A DNA stretch of 64,000 bases from NCBI RefSeq assembly GCF_917563915.1, contig NZ_CAKJTI010000004.1, positions 229,231 to 293,230 on the forward strand, in the 5' to 3' direction. Both the position numbers and the translations under genes were made by a program. This DNA is from Bacillus rhizoplanae (lineage in GTDB: Bacteria > Bacillota > Bacilli > Bacillales > Bacillaceae_G). A model generated the notes under the pieces. That model saw nothing but the letters and a program-made list of their open reading frames with translations, did no database searches and was not told the origin of the DNA. Shown in pieces: positions 55,418 through 64,000 of the stretch. Within the stretch, counting starts at the first letter, position 1, and every line of letters begins with the position of its first letter.

Positions 55418-58400
55418 ATGAAAGGGACTAGCAATATTCCGCAGCCTAAAACTTTCGGGCCACTTCGCAATTTACCATTGTTAAATGGAGAGGAACCTAT
55501 ACAATCAATTTTAAAGCTTTCGTATGAGTATGGACCAATTTTTCAACTTGAATTGCCTGGAAGGACTCGCACCATTGTTTCTAACCATGAATTAGCGGCA
55601 GAAGTATGTGATGAATCTCGCTTTGAAAAGAGCGTTGGAACCGCTTTACAAAATGTTCGTGCATTTACTGGCGACGGGTTATTTACGAGCTGGACAAACG
55701 AACCAAACTGGCATAAGGCACATAACATTCTGCTTCCTAGTTTTAGTCAGCAAGCTATGAAGGGATATCACTCTATGATGGTTGACCTTGCTATGCAGTT
55801 AGTTCAAAAGTGGGAGCGTCTCAACCCTAATGAAAGTATTGATGTACCAGAAGACATGACACGCCTTACGCTAGATACTATTGGGTTATGTGGATTTAAT
55901 TATCGTTTTAATAGCTTTTATCGTGATACACCGCACCCTTTTATTACTAGCATGGTTCGTTCGCTTGAAGAGGCAATGAACCAATCTCAACGCTTAGGTA
56001 TACAAGATAAACTAATGGTTATGAAAAAACGTCAGTTTAAGCAAGATATTCAATCTATGTTTGATTTGGTAGATAATATTATTGCAGAGCGTAAAGAAAG
56101 TGATAATCAAGATGGAAATGACTTGCTAGCTCATATGCTGAATGGGAAAGATCCGCAAACAGGTGAGATGTTGGACGATGAAAATATTCGTTTCCAAATC
56201 ATTACTTTTTTAATAGCCGGACATGAGACGACTAGTGGTCTATTGTCATTTGCACTATATTTCCTTTTGAAAAATCCTGATAAGCTTAAGAAGGCATATG
56301 AAGAAGTAGATCGAGTTTTAACAGAGCCGATTCCTACATATGAGCAGGTTCAAAAACTTAAATATACTCGTATGATTCTCAATGAGACGTTACGTTTATG
56401 GCCAACAGCGCCAGCCATTTCACTTTATGCAAAAGAAGCTACACTTCTTGGCGGAAAGTACCATATAGAAAAGGGAAGAGAGGTTACAGTTCTCATACCA
56501 AAGCTTCACCGTGATACGGATGTATGGGGGGATGCTGTTGAAGATTTCCAACCTGAGAGATTTGAAAGTATTGCACAAATTGCCACGCATGCATATAAGC
56601 CATTTGGGAATGGTCAAAGAGCTTGTATTGGACAACAATTTGCACTTCAGGAAGCTACTTTAGTATTAGGTATGATTCTTCAATATTTTGAAATTATCGA
56701 CCATACAGACTATCAATTAAAAGTTAAGGAAACATTAACTTTGAAACCAGATGGATTTACTATGTGTGTCAAACCGCGAACTAAAAAAGTTACCTTCGCT
56801 GTTTCTGATTCAAAAGTTACAGTGCCAACAGAGCAGGAAGTAAAGCATAACTTTAAAACTGTTGTCGATTCGCATCATACACCGCTACTAGTACTTTATG
56901 GATCAAACCTTGGAACAGCGGAAGGACTCGCACGAAAACTTGCTGACACTGCTCGCTTTCAAGGATTTGAGAGTGAAGTGGCGCCACTTGATGAGTATAC
57001 TGAAAAGCTTCCTAGAGATGGAGTCGTGTGTATTATTACTTCTTCATATAATGGTAATCCACCTGATAATGCAAAGGAATTTGTGCATTGGATAAGTGAG
57101 TTAGAAGACGAAACCCTTAAAGGAGTAAATTATGCTGTTTTTGGATGCGGCGACCGTAATTGGGCTAGCACATATCAACGTATTCCAAGATTGATTGACG
57201 AACAATTGGCCTTAAAGGGTGCGACTCGTCTCACTATACGTGGCGAGGGTGACGTGAATGAAGACTTTGAGTTCCAGTTTGATGAGTGGCAAAATCAGCT
57301 ATGGGAAGATGTAGCAAAAGCTTTGAATTTAGAAGTTAATAAAAATGAAAAACGTTCGGAAAATAAACTTAAATTACAATTTGTTAGCGAATTGACAAGT
57401 ACGCCTCTAGCGAAAACGTATAATGCACTTTCGGCGTATGTTATAGAAAATCGTGAGCTTCAAACAGAGAAAAGTGTACACAGTACGCGCCATATTGAAA
57501 TTACTTTGCCTGAAGGTATTCAATACCGAGAGGGTGATCATCTAGGAGTCTTACCACAGAATAGAAAAGATCTTGTAGAACGTGTTTTACAACGATATGG
57601 ATTAAATGGGAAAGATGTTCTTCTTCTGAGCGGAAATGATCACAGTATTGCACATCTTCCTTTAGAGCAGTCTATATGTGTTTATGAACTGCTTGCAAAT
57701 TATGTTGAATTACAAGAGCCGGTGACACGGACGCAACTTCGTGAATTAGCGGCATATACGGTTTGTCCGCCTCATAAACGAGAGTTAGAAGCTCTTTTAG
57801 AGGAAGAGGCATACAAAACAAATATTCTTCAAAAACGTACGACTATGCTTGATTTACTTGAGAAATATCCGGCTTGTGAATTGCCATTTGAAAGATTTTT
57901 AGAACTTCTTCCACCGCTAAAAGTTCGATACTATTCAATTTCTAGTTCACCGCAAATTGTTTCGAATCGTGCGAGTATTACAGTTGGTGTTGTACGAGGG
58001 CCATCATGGAGCGGGCGTGGTGAATACTTGGGAGTTGCTTCAAACTATTTGGCCGAGCGACAAGTAGGAGATGCTATCGCATGTTTTATCCGTAATCCAC
58101 AATCAGGGTTTCACTTGCCAGAAAATCCTGAGAAGCCAATTATTATGGTTGGACCTGGAACAGGAGTTGCCCCATTCTTAGGATTTTTGCAAGCACGTCG
58201 TGTTCAAAAGCAAGAAGGACATAAATTGGGAGAAGCGCATTTGTACTTTGGCTGTCGTCATCCTGAACAGGATTATCTTTACCGTGAAGAGTTAGAGCGT
58301 GCGCAAGAGGATGGACTAGTAATGCTTCACACAGCGTTCTCTCGTTTAGAAGGGCAATCCAAAACATATGTACAACATCTGATGAAACAGGATGCAAACG

Positions 58401-58597
58401 AATTAATTCGTTTACTTGATGAGGGTGGTCAACTTTATGTATGTGGAGATGGAAGTCGAATGGCTCCAGATGTAGAGAGAGTTTTATGTGAAAACTACCA
58501 AATTCATCATGGTGTTGATGAGCAGAAAGCGAAAGACTGGCTTGATCATTTGCAATCCGAAGGAAGATATGCAAAGGATGTTTGGGCAGGTATATAA
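55418..58597 (+). CDS. CYP102A-type P450-reductase fusion
   Basis: Self-sufficient fatty acid hydroxylase of the P450 BM3 kind, 1059 residues. Haem domain (about 1-470) with I-helix AGHETTSG, ExxR N-E-T-L-R and haem ligand Cys403 in [10 protein letters not shown]; flavodoxin-like FMN domain (about 490-635, [13 protein letters not shown]); FAD domain (YYSISSSP with serine-rich FAD site) and NADPH domain ([12 protein letters not shown] ... [13 protein letters not shown]). ATG at 55418 after AGGAAAGGA. In B. subtilis and B. megaterium a TetR repressor controls the orthologues; here a LysR gene is nearest. Confidence 0.96.
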   Translation: MKGTSNIPQPKTFGPLRNLPLLNGEEPIQSILKLSYEYGPIFQLELPGRTRTIVSNHELAAEVCDESRFEKSVGTALQNVRAFTGDGLFTSWTNEPNWHKAHNILLPSFSQQAMKGYHSMMVDLAMQLVQKWERLNPNESIDVPEDMTRLTLDTIGLCGFNYRFNSFYRDTPHPFITSMVRSLEEAMNQSQRLGIQDKLMVMKKRQFKQDIQSMFDLVDNIIAERKESDNQDGNDLLAHMLNGKDPQTGEMLDDENIRFQIITFLIAGHETTSGLLSFALYFLLKNPDKLKKAYEEVDRVLTEPIPTYEQVQKLKYTRMILNETLRLWPTAPAISLYAKEATLLGGKYHIEKGREVTVLIPKLHRDTDVWGDAVEDFQPERFESIAQIATHAYKPFGNGQRACIGQQFALQEATLVLGMILQYFEIIDHTDYQLKVKETLTLKPDGFTMCVKPRTKKVTFAVSDSKVTVPTEQEVKHNFKTVVDSHHTPLLVLYGSNLGTAEGLARKLADTARFQGFESEVAPLDEYTEKLPRDGVVCIITSSYNGNPPDNAKEFVHWISELEDETLKGVNYAVFGCGDRNWASTYQRIPRLIDEQLALKGATRLTIRGEGDVNEDFEFQFDEWQNQLWEDVAKALNLEVNKNEKRSENKLKLQFVSELTSTPLAKTYNALSAYVIENRELQTEKSVHSTRHIEITLPEGIQYREGDHLGVLPQNRKDLVERVLQRYGLNGKDVLLLSGNDHSIAHLPLEQSICVYELLANYVELQEPVTRTQLRELAAYTVCPPHKRELEALLEEEAYKTNILQKRTTMLDLLEKYPACELPFERFLELLPPLKVRYYSISSSPQIVSNRASITVGVVRGPSWSGRGEYLGVASNYLAERQVGDAIACFIRNPQSGFHLPENPEKPIIMVGPGTGVAPFLGFLQARRVQKQEGHKLGEAHLYFGCRHPEQDYLYREELERAQEDGLVMLHTAFSRLEGQSKTYVQHLMKQDANELIRLLDEGGQLYVCGDGSRMAPDVERVLCENYQIHHGVDEQKAKDWLDHLQSEGRYAKDVWAGI

Positions 58598-58911
58598 ATT
58601 TTATTTTTTAATTTGATGGTGATGTGGCGGTAGCTCATTAATTGGGATAAGATAAATATCGTAAAAAACCTAGTTATTCATTTATGTGTTCTTCATATTG
58701 GATAGCTAGGTTTTTTATTTGTTTCCTTAAGTTGATAGCGATACTCCAAAAAGAAAAAATCGGTGCCGTGTCCCTACAACCTGGCTTTGCACACATCTAT
58801 GCTGAACTCCATGTTAAAATTAACAAGCAGGATTACTTGATTAAAGTTTTACTTTAGGTTTATATACTATAGTATAGACAAAGTAACATACATAGAAAGG
58901 AACGATGAAAT
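58598..58911. other. gene-free region CYP102 / gnd
   Basis: CYP102 terminator, a bcr1 trace GATTAAAGTTTTACTTTA (58838-58855), and a perfect palindrome TATACTATAGTATA (58863-58876) within the presumed gnd promoter. Confidence 0.5.
58663..58716 (+). terminator. terminator of CYP102 gene
   Basis: AAAAACCTAG/CTAGGTTTTT with ATA extension and a large loop. Confidence 0.7.
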
Positions 58912-60321
58912 ATGCCAAAGCAACAAATTGGAGTTGTTGGTGTGGGCGTTATGGGAAAAAGCCTCGCACTTAACTTTGAGAGTAAAGGGTATTCTGTTGC
59001 CCTATATGATATTTCAAAGGAAAAAGTAAATGAAATCATTGAGGAAAACCGTGGTAAAAACTTAGTTGGTACTCATATGGTTGAAGAGTTTGTTAACTCA
59101 CTTGAATCACCTAGAAAGATTTTATTAATGGTTAATGCAGGAGAAATTACAGATAAGGCAATTGATTCTCTGCTTCCTCACCTCGATAAAGGTGATATTT
59201 TAATTGACGGTGGTAATACATACTTTGGCGATACAATTCGCCGAAACAAACGTCTTGCTGAAGAAGGAATCAATTTCATTGGTGCAGGTGTGTCAGGCGG
59301 AGAAGAGGGCGCATTGAAAGGGCCGTCTATTATGCCGGGCGGACAGAAAGATGCATATGAAAAAGTGAAGGATATGCTTGAAAACATCTCTGCGAAAGTG
59401 AATGGCGAGCCTTGCTGTTCTTATATCGGACCTGATGGAGCAGGCCACTATGTAAAGATGGTTCACAATGGTATTGAGTATGGAGATATGCAATTAATTT
59501 GTGAAGCATATTTCTTCTTGAAACAAACACTTGATTTGACTGCAGAAGAGTTTCACGAAATATTTGCTGAATGGAATAAGGGCGAACTGAACAGCTACCT
59601 AATCGAGATTACAGCAGATATATTCACGAAGAAAGATGAAGAAACTGGAAAGCCGTTAGTGGATGTTATTCTTGATACTGCGGGACAAAAGGGTACAGGG
59701 AAATGGACAAGCCAAAGCGCGCTTGATTTAGGTATATCTCTCCCTATTATCACGGAATCTGTATTTGCACGTTGTATTTCTGCTTTAAAAGAAGAGCGTG
59801 TGAACGCAAGCAAAGTATTATCTGGCCCTAAAGATAAACCAGCACTTGGAATTGAAAAAGCAGAATTAATTGAAGCAGTGCGTCAAGCTTTATATATGAG
59901 TAAAATTTGTTCTTATGCGCAAGGATTTACGCAATTGAAGGCAGCTTCTGAGGAGTATGACTGGAACCTTGATTTCGGCAGCATTTCTATGCTTTGGAGA
60001 GGTGGATGCATTATTCGTGCAGCCTTTTTACAAAACATTAAAGAGGCTTATGACAATAACACTGACTTACCGAACCTTTTACTTGACCCATATTTTAAAG
60101 AAATTGTGGAGTCATACCAAGGCGGATTACGTCAAATTATCTCATTAGCTGTACAACAAGGTATTCCGGTACCTGCATTTTCAGCGGCGATTTCTTACTA
60201 TGACAGCTATCGTACGGCAACACTGCCTGCAAATCTGCTACAAGCGCAGCGCGATTATTTCGGAGCACATACGTATAAACGAGTGGATAAAGAAGGTACA
60301 TTCCATACAAAATGGATATAA
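58912..60321 (+). CDS. gnd: 6-phosphogluconate dehydrogenase (decarboxylating)
   Basis: Third step of the oxidative pentose phosphate pathway, giving ribulose-5-P, CO2 and NADPH. 469 residues. NADP motif [13 protein letters not shown], substrate blocks [34 protein letters not shown] with catalytic Lys, and C-terminal [24 protein letters not shown] before ATG. Convergent with the cyclase gene and zwf. Confidence 0.97.
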   Translation: MPKQQIGVVGVGVMGKSLALNFESKGYSVALYDISKEKVNEIIEENRGKNLVGTHMVEEFVNSLESPRKILLMVNAGEITDKAIDSLLPHLDKGDILIDGGNTYFGDTIRRNKRLAEEGINFIGAGVSGGEEGALKGPSIMPGGQKDAYEKVKDMLENISAKVNGEPCCSYIGPDGAGHYVKMVHNGIEYGDMQLICEAYFFLKQTLDLTAEEFHEIFAEWNKGELNSYLIEITADIFTKKDEETGKPLVDVILDTAGQKGTGKWTSQSALDLGISLPIITESVFARCISALKEERVNASKVLSGPKDKPALGIEKAELIEAVRQALYMSKICSYAQGFTQLKAASEEYDWNLDFGSISMLWRGGCIIRAAFLQNIKEAYDNNTDLPNLLLDPYFKEIVESYQGGLRQIISLAVQQGIPVPAFSAAISYYDSYRTATLPANLLQAQRDYFGAHTYKRVDKEGTFHTKWI

Positions 60322-60326
60322 GATAA

Positions 60327-60362
60327 AAAATGGACCAAGGTTTCAATCTTGGTCCATTTTTT
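60327..60362. terminator. terminator of gnd
   Basis: 13-bp stem AAAATGGACCAAG/CTTGGTCCATTTT; runs into a mini-bcr1. May serve both strands. Confidence 0.9.
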
Positions 60363-60392
60363 ATCCCGCATTAACGGGTAGTTTCACTTTAT
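60360..60392 (-). repeat. minimal bcr1 derivative (33 bp)
   Basis: TTTATCCCGCATTAACGGG joined to TAGTTTCACTTTAT; both ends with nothing between. The stop of the cyclase gene is in its ATAAA. Confidence 0.85.
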
Positions 60393-61000
60393 TGAAATAA
60401 TAACACACGCGCTGGTGCTGCATCTGTACCCATTAGTTTTAATGGAGCCGCGACCATAAAGTATGTTCCTGCTTCTACTTCTTTAAATGTTAATCCTTCG
60501 ATTACAATAATATCGTGTGCAAATAGTGTTTTATGGGTTGGATGACCTTCTTGTGCACGTTCAACACCTAATGCATCAATACCGACACCGCGAATGCCTT
60601 TTTCAGCAAGCAGCTTCGCACCGCTTTCAGCTAAATAAATAAAATCAAAGTTAAATCCCTCATCAAAGGAGTTCTTTGTTTTAAATAAGACAAAATCACC
60701 CTTTTGAATATCGAAATCTTTCAGGTCTTCAGCAGTAATGCCACCTTCAACGTGTGTCAGGTCAAAAACCTTTGCTTCGCCTACTAATTTCTCGATATCA
60801 AGCGTTTCAAACGTGTCTCCGTCATTGATCATATGCAAAGGCGCATCAATATGAGTTCCTGTATGAGCATCCATTTTTAATGTGGATTCTGTTACATGAC
60901 CGTTTGTAACCTTTGAAAGTTGGGGCTGTTTTTCTGGTTTATTTTTATATACCGGCATTCCTTCGTAAATAGGTACTGTAATGTCATATACTTTTTTCAT
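60389..61000 (-). CDS. cyclase/arylformamidase-family hydrolase
   Basis: 203-residue metal-dependent hydrolase of the KynB-like cyclase family. Metal motif H-T-G-T-H-I-D-A-P-L-H-M near residue 50, YDITVPIYEGMPVY start and GIRGVGIDALGVE. KynB hydrolyses N-formylkynurenine, but many members act on other amides or esters; no kyn gene is near. ATG at 61000 after AAAGGAG. 28 bases after zwf, so likely cotranscribed with it. Confidence 0.88.
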   Translation of the reverse strand: MKKVYDITVPIYEGMPVYKNKPEKQPQLSKVTNGHVTESTLKMDAHTGTHIDAPLHMINDGDTFETLDIEKLVGEAKVFDLTHVEGGITAEDLKDFDIQKGDFVLFKTKNSFDEGFNFDFIYLAESGAKLLAEKGIRGVGIDALGVERAQEGHPTHKTLFAHDIIVIEGLTFKEVEAGTYFMVAAPLKLMGTDAAPARVLLFQ

Positions 61001-61028
61001 GAAAATTCTCCTTTCGCTTTTGCTATGA

Positions 61029-62534
61029 TTAGATTGAGTAGTCACCATCATCTAAAATTGGCCACCACTGGAAGCCGTTTTCAGCAAGCAGATCATCAGA
61101 AGCTTGAGGCCCCATTGATCCTGATTCGTAAGTAAGTAAATCGGTTGATACATCCTGTTTCCATGCTTTAGAAATCACATCAACAAATTTCCATGATAAC
61201 CCTACTTCATCCCAGTGAGTAAAGTTTGTTGCATCGCCTTGAATTGCATCATATAGGAGCTTCTCATAAGCTTCTGGTGTATTTACCCCGTCCACGCAGT
61301 CATTGCAGTAATCAAGTTTAAATGGTGTCGTCTTTTCAGAAGTACCGATTTTCTTACCGTTTAAAACAAGAGAAATTCCCTCATCCGGCTGAATATGAAT
61401 AATAAGCAGGTTCGGATGAACGTTGTTTTCTGATTTAGAATATAAATTCATTGGCAATTCCTTGAACTGAATGACGATTTTTGTTGATTTTTCTTGCATG
61501 CGTTTACCTGTACGAATGTAGATCGGCACACCTGCCCAGCGGAAATTGTCTATTAATAATTTACCCGCCACAAATGTTTCCGTTCTTGAGTTTGGATCTA
61601 CTTTACTTTCGCTTCTGTATCCAGGAACTTCTTTTCCATTGATTGTTCCTGGACCATACTGACTTCGTACAAAATATTGATCCACTTCTTCTACTGTTAT
61701 TGGTCGAAGTGCACGTAATACTTTAATTTTTTCGCTTCGGATTTCTTCTGTTGTTAAACGAATTGGTGGTTCCATCGCCAGTAAAGCAACCATTTGTAAT
61801 ATATGATTTTGTACCATGTCCCTTAAGGCGCCGGAATTGTCATAGTAACCTCCGCGATCTTCTACACCTAAAGATTCACTGGATGTAATTTGAATATTAG
61901 AGATGTATCTATTATTCCACAGTGATTCAAATATTGCATTTGCAAAACGAATGACACCAATGTTTTGAACCATTTCTTTTCCTAGATAATGGTCAATACG
62001 ATAAATTTCATCTTCCGCAAATGCGTGACGAAGTTCCTCGTTTAACTTTTGTGCTGATGGCAAGTCATGCCCAAAAGGCTTTTCAATAATCAATCGATTC
62101 CAGCCGCCTGAGTTTGTCACACCTTCGGATTTCAAGTAAGAAGCGATTGTTCCGAAAAATTCAGGGGCCATTGCCATATAAAACATTCTGTTTCCTGGAA
62201 TATTGAATTGTTCTTCTAGGTTAGTAAGTAATGCATTCAAATCTTGGTACGAAGCAGTATTCGTAACATCAAACGCTAAGTATCGGAAATGAGTTAAAAA
62301 TTCATCTAAATCATCCCCTGGTTTAATTTTTGACTCTTGAATAGAGGAAAGTACATTTTCACGAAATACATCATCACTCCATTCACGTCTTGCCACACCA
62401 ACAACAGCAAAATTTTTAGAGAGCTGCCCTTTTTTATATAGGCTATATATAGAAGGGAATAATTTTCTCTTCGCTAAATCTCCTGTTGCTCCAAATATAA
62501 CCATAGTGCAATATGCATTGTCGTTCTTGTTCAC
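61029..62534 (-). CDS. zwf: glucose-6-phosphate 1-dehydrogenase
   Basis: First step of the oxidative pentose phosphate pathway. 501 residues. NADP motif FGATGDLAKRKLFPS, active-site RIDHYLGKE (about 181-189), EKPFGHDL. GTG start after GGTGAGGG. Faces gnd, so both NADPH-making enzymes are clustered. Confidence 0.97.
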   Translation of the reverse strand: MNKNDNAYCTMVIFGATGDLAKRKLFPSIYSLYKKGQLSKNFAVVGVARREWSDDVFRENVLSSIQESKIKPGDDLDEFLTHFRYLAFDVTNTASYQDLNALLTNLEEQFNIPGNRMFYMAMAPEFFGTIASYLKSEGVTNSGGWNRLIIEKPFGHDLPSAQKLNEELRHAFAEDEIYRIDHYLGKEMVQNIGVIRFANAIFESLWNNRYISNIQITSSESLGVEDRGGYYDNSGALRDMVQNHILQMVALLAMEPPIRLTTEEIRSEKIKVLRALRPITVEEVDQYFVRSQYGPGTINGKEVPGYRSESKVDPNSRTETFVAGKLLIDNFRWAGVPIYIRTGKRMQEKSTKIVIQFKELPMNLYSKSENNVHPNLLIIHIQPDEGISLVLNGKKIGTSEKTTPFKLDYCNDCVDGVNTPEAYEKLLYDAIQGDATNFTHWDEVGLSWKFVDVISKAWKQDVSTDLLTYESGSMGPQASDDLLAENGFQWWPILDDGDYSI

Positions 62535-62852
62535 TGGGTACCCTCACCTTTATTAATGAATATTGAATAGTATCTCAGAAGATTTTAACACAATTTGAAA
62601 GAAGTCTCCTACTTTTAAGTATGTGTAGGGAAGTAATAAATCTTTTAAATTATTTTAAGGCGAAGGTTATAGAAAATCAAAAGAAAAGCACGAAATCATC
62701 ATTACAATGTAATTTAGTTATTTTGAAGTTAGAAGAGGAGAGTAAATACTGTTGCTTTGAAATAAGGTTTGATCAAAAACACCTCGCAAACCTGTGTTTT
62801 AAGATAAATAAAAAGAATCCAATTTGAAAAAAGATTGATCATTTTCTACCTG

Positions 62853-62888
62853 TGATCTACCACAATCGCGCCCGATTGTGGTAGATCA
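62853..62888. repeat. perfect 16-bp inverted repeat
   Basis: TGATCTACCACAATCG / CGATTGTGGTAGATCA with loop CGCC. No T run on either side, so not a plain terminator. Confidence 0.75.
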
Positions 62889-62947
62889 TTGCTTAATATT
62901 ATTTAAGATAACCACCAGTTCAATAAGGATAAGTCAATCACGCTTTG

Positions 62948-63133
62948 TTACAAAACAATTCGTCCTGATTCAATATCATCATTAATAGCTACTTTGTATG
63001 TACCATTGCGAATCCTTTTTAGTATTTCTCTTCCTTTTTGCTGTTCAGCTGAAGCTATTTCTTTATTCATTTCCAATTGTTTTAGTAATCGAATGGCTGC
63101 CACATTGTTTTTATATTTTGTTTTATCTGCACT
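62948..63133 (-). pseudogene. remnant of small protein, FlgM-like C-terminus
   Basis: An open frame of about 61 codons without a proper start: the frame is entered past TAA at 63134-63136, and the first ATG is internal. It reads KNNVAAIRLLKQLEMNKEIA then QQKGREILKRIRNGTYKVA and DDIESGRIVL. The last part (R-x-I-x2-G-x-Y-x-V) resembles FlgM-type anti-sigma factors, weakly. A strong AGGAGGTGG lies upstream (63154-63162) but leads into another frame, so a frameshift is likely. Confidence 0.4.
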
Positions 63134-63281
63134 TTAATTTATCCACCTCCTGCGTCTCTTTTTGGGTCGAGAATGTGAGAAATAGGTTGACTGTAAAAAT
63201 AAAATGCTGTATTTTAATTTTGACTGACTTGATCAATTTAAGGAATGTTAATGATATGAACTCGAAGGGGGCGGGTGCAGC

Positions 63282-63875
63282 GTGGCACCATTAAATGAAG
63301 AGCAGCTGATCCAGATCCGCGATGAGCGCAGGGAACAGATTTTGGCCGCTGCCTTAAGCGTATTTTCCAGACGCGGCGTTACTGGAACCAAAATGAGTAT
63401 GATTGTGAAGGAAGCAGGCATTAGCCATGGCCTAGTGTACCATTATTTCAAATCCAAGGAAGAGCTTTTCGTTACGCTTGTCAAAGGTGCTATAGAGGGT
63501 GCGCAGGAAGCCATGTCGTTCGTTACATCCCTTTCGGGAACTGCTTATGATAAAATCAGAAAATTGGTTGAAGAAATGATGGATGAGGAAGGAGCCCCGT
63601 ATTTTCAGCTGATTTATCAGGCAAGAACGTCCGATGGCGTGCCTGAAGAAGCGAGAATATTGATCAACCAATACACGTTGGACGATTATGTTAGCATCCT
63701 TCGGCCTTTGTTCGAAGAGGGACAAAGGGATGGGACGATTGCACCGGGGGATCCGGGAGAATTGATTGCCGGCTTCCTGACGGTACTAACCGGAGTGATG
63801 ATGGTGGGATCGGTGGATGAACGGCAGTTTCGCATCCCGGATATCGAAATGCTGATGAGGATGATCAGCAAATAA
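63282..63875 (+). CDS. TetR-family regulator, GC-rich, probably acquired
   Basis: 197-residue repressor. TetR HTH in the first 60 residues: ILAAALSVFSRRGVTGTKMS and EAGISHGLVYHYFKSKEEL. C-terminal ligand domain unrecognised. GTG start after GGGGGCGGG. Base composition is far from its neighbours (35 of 60 bases are G or C in 63721-63780, against 18 of 60 in zwf at 61921-61980), and an IS end lies 26 bases downstream, so recent transfer is likely. Target unknown. Confidence 0.9.
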   Translation: MAPLNEEQLIQIRDERREQILAAALSVFSRRGVTGTKMSMIVKEAGISHGLVYHYFKSKEELFVTLVKGAIEGAQEAMSFVTSLSGTAYDKIRKLVEEMMDEEGAPYFQLIYQARTSDGVPEEARILINQYTLDDYVSILRPLFEEGQRDGTIAPGDPGELIAGFLTVLTGVMMVGSVDERQFRIPDIEMLMRMISK

Positions 63876-63901
63876 AGCACCTATCGCCTCATTGCAGGCG
63901 G

Positions 63902-64000
63902 TGAAGTGAACCCAAAAAGTTAGACGCATATTTTAAGCAGCTAATGAGGAATGAGTTCTGTATTGTACAGGGCTCATTCCTTTTAGTTTTGTTTTGATTC
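63902..64000 (-). mobile_element. end of an IS3-family (IS150-type) insertion sequence
   Basis: Starts at TGAAGTGAACCCAAAAAG followed by TTAGAC, the typical terminal inverted repeat of IS150-group elements, and continues into the transposase C-terminus. The element extends beyond the window. Confidence 0.75.
63933..64000 (-). CDS. IS3/IS150-type transposase, C-terminal fragment
   Basis: Last 21 or so codons of a minus-strand ORF, reading TKLKGMSPVQYRTHSSLAA then stop. The K-L-K-G-M-S-P-V-Q-Y-R ending is that of OrfB transposases of the IS3 family (integrase rve domain). The rest is outside the window. Confidence 0.75.
   Translation of the reverse strand, partial: IKTKLKGMSPVQYRTHSSLAA

Larger units (their letters stand above)
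62535..63281. other. degenerate region before the TetR gene
   Basis: About 750 bases: zwf promoter region, an unsupported 68-codon open frame (62621-62827), a 16-bp perfect hairpin (62853-62888), an ORF remnant on the minus strand (62948-63133), and AT-rich DNA up to the GC-rich TetR gene. Confidence 0.55.

Noticed and set aside
62621-62827. 68-codon ORF after zwf
   Set aside because: No RBS and low-complexity AT-rich codons; no family resemblance.

Overview
The window is from a low-GC Gram-positive chromosome, almost certainly a member of the Bacillus cereus group. Three things point there. The gene set has Bacillus-type neighbours (comFA-comFC, csp, hpf, secA, prfB, cccB, ftsE-ftsX, ctpB, minJ; tagO, galE, ugd, mnaA, tagU). 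The cell-wall hydrolases are of B. cereus type. Most tellingly, the DNA is littered with a short repeat whose ends read ATAAAGTGAAAC and GCGGGATAAA. This matches the bcr1 element, known only from this group, which carries TTTAT/ATAAA at its ends.

Layout. 1-6005: a nucleoside transporter cut by the window edge, an SH3b-NlpC/P60 wall hydrolase, D-amino acid aminotransferase and lipoteichoic acid synthase. 6583-9394: small membrane genes, a Fur-box-controlled DoxX gene, a 57-residue protein and tandem repeat insertions. 9631-20394: lactate permease, two paralogous ArsB/NhaD-type permeases on either side of a TPP-riboswitch-controlled thiC, and cydAB. 20684-25904: a small protein, speE-speD, a chromate-type transporter, a CHRD protein and a polysaccharide deacetylase. 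26057-33383: a surface-polysaccharide block (tagO, galE, ugd, mnaA/wecB, LCP ligase tagU) ending in yigZ. 33868-39421: degV, an HxlR regulator, two genes with WalR-type boxes (a damaged wall-binding protein and a cwlO-type endopeptidase), and comFA-comFC. 39958-53028: a secreted alpha/beta hydrolase, then csp, hpf, secA, prfB (with its programmed frameshift), cccB, ftsEX, ctpB and minJ. 53355-62534: LysR/SDR pair, a CYP102 P450-reductase fusion, and gnd facing a cyclase gene and zwf. 62535-64000: a decayed stretch holding an ORF remnant, a long perfect hairpin, a GC-rich TetR gene and the end of an IS3/IS150-type insertion sequence, so the right edge looks like the border of acquired DNA.

Functional themes. 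Envelope biogenesis dominates: polysaccharide priming and sugar nucleotides, LTA, several peptidoglycan endopeptidases, FtsEX with a CwlO-type hydrolase, Sec translocation and MinJ. Respiration and redox functions are scattered through it (cydAB, cccB, lactate uptake, CYP102, oxidative pentose phosphate pathway).

The most interesting structure is the repeat family itself. There are about 21 loci, most lying downstream of and co-oriented with the preceding gene. In at least five genes the element's ATAAA (GTAAA at cydB) supplies the TAA stop codon, so the element sits between stop and terminator. Its terminal hairpin keeps pairing while its sequence changes between copies, and some copies are inserted into each other's ends. 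Two genes also look freshly broken (a small membrane protein and a wall-binding repeat protein).
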